11,073 bases of DNA from Treponema sp. (GTDB lineage Bacteria > Spirochaetota > Spirochaetia > Treponematales > Breznakiellaceae): assembly GCA_031283505.1 (NCBI GenBank), contig JAITBO010000373.1, positions 1 to 11,073 of the forward strand. The letters run 5' to 3'. Positions within the stretch are counted from its first letter, which is position 1; every line of letters begins with the position of its first letter. Below are positions 6,600 to 11,073 of this stretch, piece by piece. A program made the position numbers and the translations under genes. The notes beneath the pieces are model-generated. The model searched no databases. It was not told the origin of the DNA and saw only the letters and a list, made by a program, of their open reading frames with translations.

Positions 6600-8358
6600 A
6601 TACACTCCGCTTATACTTTGAAAGGAGGGCGTCCGCGTGGGCCAGGGCCGCCTTGCCCCCGGAATCTCCCGCCAGCATACGGGCAATTTCTTCACGCCGC
6701 GCGTCCCCGCGCAAAACGGAAACGGAAGTCACCGTTCTGCCCCCATCGCTGTGTTTTTCCACCTTCAAATGATTATCAGCACGGACGGCGATACTGGCAA
6801 GGTGGGTGACGCAGAATATCTGCTTGACAGTCCCTATCCGCGCAAGATAATCCCCTACCGCCAGGGCAACTTCGCCGCCTATTCCCGTGTCTATCTCGTC
6901 GAAGATGAGGGTCTCCGGGGACGCATCCTTTCCGGCCATGCCGTTTTCTTTTGGACTGTCCGCGCCGGCGAGGATGGTCTTGATTGCCAGCATCACCCGG
7001 GAAAGTTCCCCCCCCGAAGCGATCCTGGCCAGTTCCTTCAAGGGCTCCCCGGCGTTAGCGGAGATGAGAAACTCCACATCGTCCGCTCCCCAGGGACCTA
7101 TGATCAGCGCCCCGGTCTCCTGGTTTTTCCCTTTTGCGTTCAGGACTACCGAAAATTTGGCGTTGGGCATACCCAGGCTTGCGATGATGGCGGTAATCCC
7201 CTTCCCCAGCCTGACCGAAGCCGCCGCCCGCTTCGCACTTAAGGCCGCCGCCCGGAAGGCGATTTCCTTTTCCTGCGCCCCAATTTCAGCTTTAAGCCTG
7301 TCCCGGTTTTCCTCCGCCCCCGAAAGGGCATCAATTTCCGCTTCCGCAGCCTCCTTGTAGGCCAAAACAGCGTCTTCATCTGTGGCGGTCCCCGGCGCGC
7401 CTTGGGCGTACTTCTTCTTCAGGCGGTAGAGTAAGGCCAGCCGCTCCTCTACCGCCTCAAGCCGCTCCGGATCAAAGATGAGACCGTCCCTGTAAGCGCG
7501 GAATTCCCCGGCCAGGTCCTCCGCTTCGTAGTAGAGATCCTCCATACGCTGCCTCATGGCCGCAAGCCCCCCCCCGTCTATGGCGGCGGCGCTCTCCAAG
7601 GCGGAACGGGCCCGGCGGGCCAGACTCAGCACCGAAACCTCCTCCTCAAAAAGGGCGGAGGCGGCCCCATTCATCTGGGCCGCAAGCCTCTCAAAGGAAC
7701 CGAGCCGGGCGGCTTCGGCTTCCAGTTCCCGGCTCTCCCCGCTTTTGGGGGCAGCTGCGGCGATCTCCTCCACAGCGTAGTTCAGAATATCAAGCCGCAT
7801 CTCCCGATCCCTTTCGGAACTCACCGAAGCCTCAAAAGCCTTCTTCCGGTCCGCCAGGACCAAAAACATCCGGTTAAATTCCGCCGATTCGCCCTCAAGA
7901 CCTGCAAACCGGTCCAGGTAACGGCGGTGGTTTTCCTTCCGCATGAGAGATTCATGGGCGTGCTGGCCGTGGAGATCAAAGAGGAAAGCCATGAATTCCT
8001 CAAGATCGTTCCTGGTAACCGGTACGTTCTGAAGGTATATCCCCCCTCTCCCCGTATTTCTAATATTACGCCTGACAATGATTCTGCCGTCTTCAACCGG
8101 GATGTCCCGGGCGGTAAGCCAGGCTTCCGCCTCGGCGCTCCTCTGCCCCAGGGAAACCACTGCGGAGACACTCGCCTCCTCGGCCCCGGTACGGATCACC
8201 TCCATACCAGCCTTGGCCCCGAGCAAAAAGCTCAAAGATCCCACGATGATGGACTTCCCTGCGCCGGTCTCGCCGGTCAGAATATTGAATCCGCCTTCAA
8301 AAGAAAGAGAAAGGCTGTCTACCAGAGCGAAGTTGCGAACCGTAAGCTCTTCAAGCAT
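6592..8358 (-). CDS. recN: DNA repair protein RecN
   Basis: An SMC-like ATPase that acts on double-strand breaks in recombinational repair; 588 residues, slightly longer than typical (about 550-570). An N-terminal ATPase lobe opens with MLEELTVRNFALVDSLSLSF and Walker A GETGAGKS (29-36), followed by the family's DLHGQHAHESL segment (128-138). A helical coiled-coil region spans about 150-385, short as usual for RecN. The C-terminal lobe has the ABC signature SGGELSR (448-454), Walker B LIFDEIDTGIGG (484-495) and a terminal His (THLASIA, His 519). Start is the ATG at 8358, with GGAGG 5 nt upstream. The TTG four codons earlier is part of that Shine-Dalgarno region and is rejected. It overlaps nadK by 8 nt (ATGCTTGA). 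Adjacency of nadK and recN is known in other bacteria, including E. coli. Confidence 0.97.
   Translation of the reverse strand: MLEELTVRNFALVDSLSLSFEGGFNILTGETGAGKSIIVGSLSFLLGAKAGMEVIRTGAEEASVSAVVSLGQRSAEAEAWLTARDIPVEDGRIIVRRNIRNTGRGGIYLQNVPVTRNDLEEFMAFLFDLHGQHAHESLMRKENHRRYLDRFAGLEGESAEFNRMFLVLADRKKAFEASVSSERDREMRLDILNYAVEEIAAAAPKSGESRELEAEAARLGSFERLAAQMNGAASALFEEEVSVLSLARRARSALESAAAIDGGGLAAMRQRMEDLYYEAEDLAGEFRAYRDGLIFDPERLEAVEERLALLYRLKKKYAQGAPGTATDEDAVLAYKEAAEAEIDALSGAEENRDRLKAEIGAQEKEIAFRAAALSAKRAAASVRLGKGITAIIASLGMPNAKFSVVLNAKGKNQETGALIIGPWGADDVEFLISANAGEPLKELARIASGGELSRVMLAIKTILAGADSPKENGMAGKDASPETLIFDEIDTGIGGEVALAVGDYLARIGTVKQIFCVTHLASIAVRADNHLKVEKHSDGGRTVTSVSVLRGDARREEIARMLAGDSGGKAALAHADALLSKYKRSVYG
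6605..6608 (-). promoter_or_regulatory. Shine-Dalgarno deciding the start of the 271-residue protein
   Basis: GGAG lies 5 nt upstream of the ATG at 6599, inside the end of recN. It supports this start over any upstream in-frame codon. Confidence 0.7.
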
Positions 8359-9271
8359 GGTCACCTCCAATACCCCAGGAATCGGAAGGATATTCCCCCG
8401 GCACGCCGAACCAGTTCAGTTTTGTCCTTAGAGCCGTGTAAAAAGCCCTCCGCCCCGAGGCGATGAGCCGGGTACGGAAGGGAGCGCTGTGTATGAGGAT
8501 GCGGTCACCGGGTTCCAGGGGTTCACTCGCCTGGCCGTCTACGGTAAGGAGTATGCCGCTCCGCTGCTCCGCCTCTACTTCCACAATCACCGTCTCGTGG
8601 GCGGGGACTACAATGGGGCGGTTTGACAAGGTAAAGGGACAGATGGGGTTAATGATGACCGCCTCAATCTCAGGGTCCAGGATAGGCCCCCCGGCGGCTA
8701 CCGAATAGGCAGTGGACCCTGTAGGCGTGGCAACGATGAGACCGTCAGACCGGTAATGCCCCAGGCGCAGGAGGCCCCCGCAACTGTCCGTCTGATCCCC
8801 GGTCTCCGCCGAAACCTTGAGGCGGACTATTTTGGCTATCCCCGAAGAAGAAATAACCGCCTCATTCAGACAGACGGCCCGGACTGCGGTTTTACCCCGG
8901 CGCTCCACGGTCACATCCAGCATGAGCCGGCGGGAAATACAAGCGGCCCCTTCAAGCCACTCCCGAAACACGACGGACCATTCTTCGGGGCGTACCGCCG
9001 CAATAAACCCCAGAGTACCTATGTTAATGGGCAGGATGGGAATGTCGAGAGGAGATACGACTCTGGCGGCATAAAGCACCGTACCGTCTCCTCCCAGGCT
9101 CATGGCAATGTCACAGCCGGCTGCCGGAGAGGAAACCGCTGTATCCTCAAAAGAATACAAGACCGCCTCTATCCCCAAACAGCCGAGTTCCCTTTTTATT
9201 TCGTCCGCCAGCGCCAGGGCGTCCGCTTTGTGGAAATTGACAAACAGTACGGCCCGTCTTGTCCCGGCCAT
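8351..9271 (-). CDS. nadK: NAD kinase
   Basis: Phosphorylates NAD to NADP using ATP (or polyphosphate in some members) in the cytoplasm; 306 residues, close to the family norm. The diagnostic GGDGT is at 60-64 within SLGGDGTVLYAARV, followed by PINIGTLGFIA (81-91), LNEAVI (135-140) and SDGLIVATPTGSTAYSVAAGGPIL (175-198). These form the NAD-binding and catalytic core; VDGQ (244-247) comes later. The segment about 153-172 (VSAETGDQTDSCGGLLRLGH) seems roughly ten residues longer than in E. coli NadK. That comparison is from memory. Start ATG at 9271 has a strong GGGGGAGG Shine-Dalgarno 7 nt upstream. It follows the DegT-like gene by 15 nt and overlaps recN by 8 nt, so it is an internal operon gene. 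Confidence 0.96.
   Translation of the reverse strand: MAGTRRAVLFVNFHKADALALADEIKRELGCLGIEAVLYSFEDTAVSSPAAGCDIAMSLGGDGTVLYAARVVSPLDIPILPINIGTLGFIAAVRPEEWSVVFREWLEGAACISRRLMLDVTVERRGKTAVRAVCLNEAVISSSGIAKIVRLKVSAETGDQTDSCGGLLRLGHYRSDGLIVATPTGSTAYSVAAGGPILDPEIEAVIINPICPFTLSNRPIVVPAHETVIVEVEAEQRSGILLTVDGQASEPLEPGDRILIHSAPFRTRLIASGRRAFYTALRTKLNWFGVPGEYPSDSWGIGGDHA
8364..8368 (-). promoter_or_regulatory. Shine-Dalgarno deciding the recN start
   Basis: GGAGG lies 5 nt upstream of the ATG at 8358, within the last codons of nadK. It fixes the 588-residue form. Confidence 0.85.
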
Positions 9272-9286
9272 CTTGGAACCTCCCCC

Positions 9287-10318
9287 TTACGGAAGGGTCA
9301 TAATAAGTTTGGCGACCTTTTCAGTCTCCGATGCCCCCAGCCGCGGGTACAGGGGGAAAAGCGCGGTCCTCAAAGAAAGGGAATAGGCTTCGGGACAAAG
9401 GCCGGAAGGAACCTCCCCGGAACCCACCAGAGTATCCCCAAAGGCGCTTTCCACCACGATTTCCTTCCGCCTGGCATAGGCTTTAACATCCTTCATGCCT
9501 GTTTCAAGGATCAGGGAAAAAGCGTAGTTGTTGTAGTCCCACTCCCCCTGCTGAACAAATCTGTTATGCCGGGTACGCTGGGCCGCCTGGGTATAAATAG
9601 CGGCGATTTCCCGGCGTTTTTCCATGTTCCGGGCCGCTTCCCTGAACTGGATCACCGCCATGGCGGCGTTCATGTCCGGAAGGCTGTTCTCGCTCAACAG
9701 CGCAATTCCCCGCAGAACTGCGGCATCCCGGCGGTTCACCGCGTAAAGAAGGGATCCGCCCCCGGCGGTAAGCATATCCCGCTCCTCAAGACCAAGGATC
9801 GTAAACACCCCGAAAGACCCCGCCCGGCTCTCCCCGATCGCCGTACCGTAACTTTGGGAACAATCTTCAATGACGGGAAACCCCATCCGGCCTATAGCCG
9901 TCATGTCCGGCACATAGCCCAGGGTATGGTTCACCACGATACACCGGGCCGGTCCCTCCCCTTCCCGAGAAAGGACCGCCTGAATGGTTTCCGGACTTAT
10001 CCCGGCGGTACCGGGAGCCACATCGCAGTACGCCGGTTTAAGCCGCAGTTCTCGTATGACTTCGCCGTAATACCGAGGGGAAAGGGCGGAAATCACCACT
10101 CCTTGACCTTCCTCCAGGTTCAAAGCCCGCAACGCCATGTAAAGCGCGATGGCCGGACTTCGCAAGGCAAGGCAAAAATCATATTGGAGTTGTTCTTTTG
10201 CAATCTGAACCAAAAGCTTCGCCTGTTCTCCGGGGCCTACCTTGTCTTCCACCAGCGCCGTCAAAACAGCATCCATCTCCTTCCTTCGGATAGTCGGAGA
10301 ATAGACTTCTATTTTCAT
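9287..10318 (-). CDS. DegT/DnrJ/EryC1 aminotransferase-fold protein lacking the PLP lysine
   Basis: A 343-residue protein of the DegT/DnrJ/EryC1/StrS family, whose usual members transfer an amino group to a keto sugar nucleotide using PLP. The family frame is clear: an N-terminal VGPGEQAKLL segment (27-36), a strand ending in CDVAPGTAGISPETIQAVL (98-116), CIVVNHTLGYVPDM (126-139), then FPVIEDCSQSYGTAIG (147-162). The Asp that contacts the PLP ring nitrogen (Asp 152) is kept. The following SFGVFTILGLEERDMLTAGGGS (168-189) aligns with the family's SF...K.lttGeGG, but the Schiff-base lysine position holds Arg 180. The phosphate-binding SGTAAL is RSPAIAL (53-59). It is therefore unlikely to be a normal aminotransferase. 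It may be a PMP-type enzyme, a structural partner or a regulator. Start ATG at 10318 has only a weak AGG upstream. It lies 29 nt after cheW and 15 nt before nadK. Confidence 0.85.
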   Translation of the reverse strand: MKIEVYSPTIRRKEMDAVLTALVEDKVGPGEQAKLLVQIAKEQLQYDFCLALRSPAIALYMALRALNLEEGQGVVISALSPRYYGEVIRELRLKPAYCDVAPGTAGISPETIQAVLSREGEGPARCIVVNHTLGYVPDMTAIGRMGFPVIEDCSQSYGTAIGESRAGSFGVFTILGLEERDMLTAGGGSLLYAVNRRDAAVLRGIALLSENSLPDMNAAMAVIQFREAARNMEKRREIAAIYTQAAQRTRHNRFVQQGEWDYNNYAFSLILETGMKDVKAYARRKEIVVESAFGDTLVGSGEVPSGLCPEAYSLSLRTALFPLYPRLGASETEKVAKLIMTLP

Positions 10319-10347
10319 GTATACCTACGACCTTATGGTTCAGGAAT

Positions 10348-10818
10348 TTACCGCCGTAAATCGGCAATTTTTTGTAGTTCTTTGGGATTAAAGAGGTCCC
10401 GTATATCCAAAATGATAAGATACCCATGGTCCTGGCGTACTACTCCCTGGATATACTCAGCCCCTATCCCAGTCAACATCTGAGGCGGCGGCTGAATGTC
10501 CACTTTTTCAATAGTCACCACCCGGGAAACCCGGTCTATGATCACCCCCAGCTTCATTCCGTCAATATCAATAATGATAAACCCGGATAGAAGGTCATCA
10601 TCTTCGGAATGAGGCATCTTTTTAAGATGAAACCGCTTATGTAAATTAATAATCGGGATAATTTCGCCTCTAAGGTTGAAGATACCCTCAACGTATATGG
10701 GAGCGTTAGGGATTGCCCGAATAGCCTGAACCCGGACTATCTCTTTGACATCCATAATGTTGATACCATACAACTCTTCTCCAAGTTGAAAGGTAACTAA
10801 TTGGTTTTGATCAGCCAT
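10348..10818 (-). CDS. cheW: Chemotaxis adaptor protein CheW
   Basis: A single-domain CheW adaptor of 156 residues. It couples methyl-accepting chemoreceptors to the histidine kinase CheA at the inner membrane. The domain fills the protein: LVTFQLGEELYGINIMDVKEIV (7-28), AIPNAPIYVEGIFNLRGEIIPIINL (35-59) with the conserved NLRG turn at 48-51, IIIDIDGMKLGVIIDRVSRVVTI (81-103) and GIGAEYIQGVVRQDHGYLIILDI (117-139). No CheA or response-regulator domain is fused. Start is the ATG at 10818, with AGGGGAG 4 nt upstream. The frame extending to 10854 begins with TTG and adds a non-conserved tail, so it is rejected. It is the first gene of the leftward operon, downstream of the 5S rRNA. Spirochaetes often carry more than one CheW, so I give no copy number. 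Confidence 0.96.
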   Translation of the reverse strand: MADQNQLVTFQLGEELYGINIMDVKEIVRVQAIRAIPNAPIYVEGIFNLRGEIIPIINLHKRFHLKKMPHSEDDDLLSGFIIIDIDGMKLGVIIDRVSRVVTIEKVDIQPPPQMLTGIGAEYIQGVVRQDHGYLIILDIRDLFNPKELQKIADLRR

Positions 10819-10822
10819 ATTA

Positions 10823-10829
10823 CTCCCCT
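10823..10829 (-). promoter_or_regulatory. Shine-Dalgarno deciding the cheW start
   Basis: AGGGGAG lies 4 nt upstream of the ATG at 10818. It favours the 156-residue form over the ATG at 10839 and the TTG at 10854, neither of which has such a site. Confidence 0.8.
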
Positions 10830-10837
10830 GGAACCTC

Positions 10838-10843
10838 ATTTTA
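10838..10843 (-). promoter_or_regulatory. Possible -10 element of the cheW operon promoter
   Basis: TAAAAT on the minus strand (10843-10838) matches the -10 consensus at five of six positions. It would start transcription about 13 nt before the ATG, just including the Shine-Dalgarno. No convincing -35 hexamer lies 16-18 nt upstream. The region 10855-10969 between 5S and cheW is AT-rich and holds no gene that I can see. An alternative pair (TTGCAG, 18 nt, TACATT) lies further upstream. Confidence 0.25.
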
Positions 10844-10951
10844 TTAAAAAACAAGCTTTCCTGATAAATGTACTATGAAAATGAAGGTTTCTGCAAGTCT
10901 TTCAAAAAGAATCTGTGGTAATTTTTCCAAACAGGACATTAAAAATACAAA

Positions 10952-10969
10952 GCCCAAAAAAACAAAAAA
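10952..10969 (-). terminator. T-rich tract ending the 5S rRNA transcript
   Basis: Directly after the 5S 3' end the minus strand reads TTTTTTG then TTTTTTT before GGGC. The terminal helix of 5S rRNA (GCC...GGC ends), the preceding GC-rich structure and this tract together resemble an intrinsic terminator. No separate hairpin is seen, so the 5S terminal helix itself would have to serve as the stem. Confidence 0.5.

Positions 10970-11073
<104 letters not shown>

Noticed and set aside
6600..6695. Upstream extension of the 271-residue protein to 6695
   Set aside because: Adds Arg/Pro-rich residues lying over recN; the ATG at 6599 has a proper Shine-Dalgarno.
8756..10483. 575-codon plus-strand open frame opposite nadK and the DegT-like gene
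   Set aside because: Its translation is rich in Arg, Pro, Gly and His with no motif, and it lies fully antisense to two well-supported genes. It is a by-product of their codon use.
10819..10854. Longer CheW forms starting at 10854 (TTG) or 10839 (ATG)
   Set aside because: Non-conserved tail and no Shine-Dalgarno; the CheW domain starts just after the ATG at 10818.

Overview
The window looks like a chromosomal segment of a treponeme-type spirochaete with moderately high GC. The basis is the 5S rRNA type, strong purine-rich ribosome binding sites, and a compact cheW / aminotransferase-like / nadK / recN gene order that I associate with Treponema. The genus assignment is inference; no search was run. 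Every gene I can support reads leftward on the minus strand. The many long plus-strand open frames are antisense shadows.

From the right edge in the direction of transcription: the 3' part of a 5S rRNA gene (10970-11073, 5' end outside the window) ends in a T-rich tract. A compact seven-gene run follows: cheW (chemotaxis adaptor), a DegT/DnrJ/EryC1-fold protein that has lost the PLP lysine, nadK (NAD kinase), recN (SMC-like repair ATPase), an unrecognised 271-residue helical protein, and two half-size ABC exporters. Gaps are 29 and 15 nt at the front. They then shrink to an 8-nt overlap, another 8-nt overlap, a 1-nt gap and a third 8-nt overlap. This argues for one translationally coupled operon. 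The two ABC proteins carry complementary degeneracies: Asp for the catalytic Glu in one, an altered signature motif in the other. That is what a heterodimeric exporter with one dead and one live ATP site shows. The second subunit also has a roughly 125-residue insertion between membrane helices 1 and 2.

Two stand-alone genes lie to the left: an unrecognised 192-residue protein (1212-1790) and a 298-residue protein in which a UPF0158-like domain is fused to a GNAT acetyltransferase (117-1013). Each has a candidate sigma-70-type promoter so close to its start codon that the mRNA could be leaderless or nearly so, unlike the operon genes. The 198-nt gap between them holds an imperfect inverted repeat and a continuous non-genic open frame.

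The left edge (1-115) is packed with three hairpins. The outer two share the same TCTGTCC...GGACAGA ends but differ inside. This is a REP/MITE-like element directly abutting the acetyltransferase stop codon. The most distinctive signals are this hairpin array, the lysine-less DegT homologue, the asymmetric ABC pair with its extracytoplasmic insertion, and the UPF0158-GNAT fusion. I do not see a CRISPR array, a phage module or a defence island.
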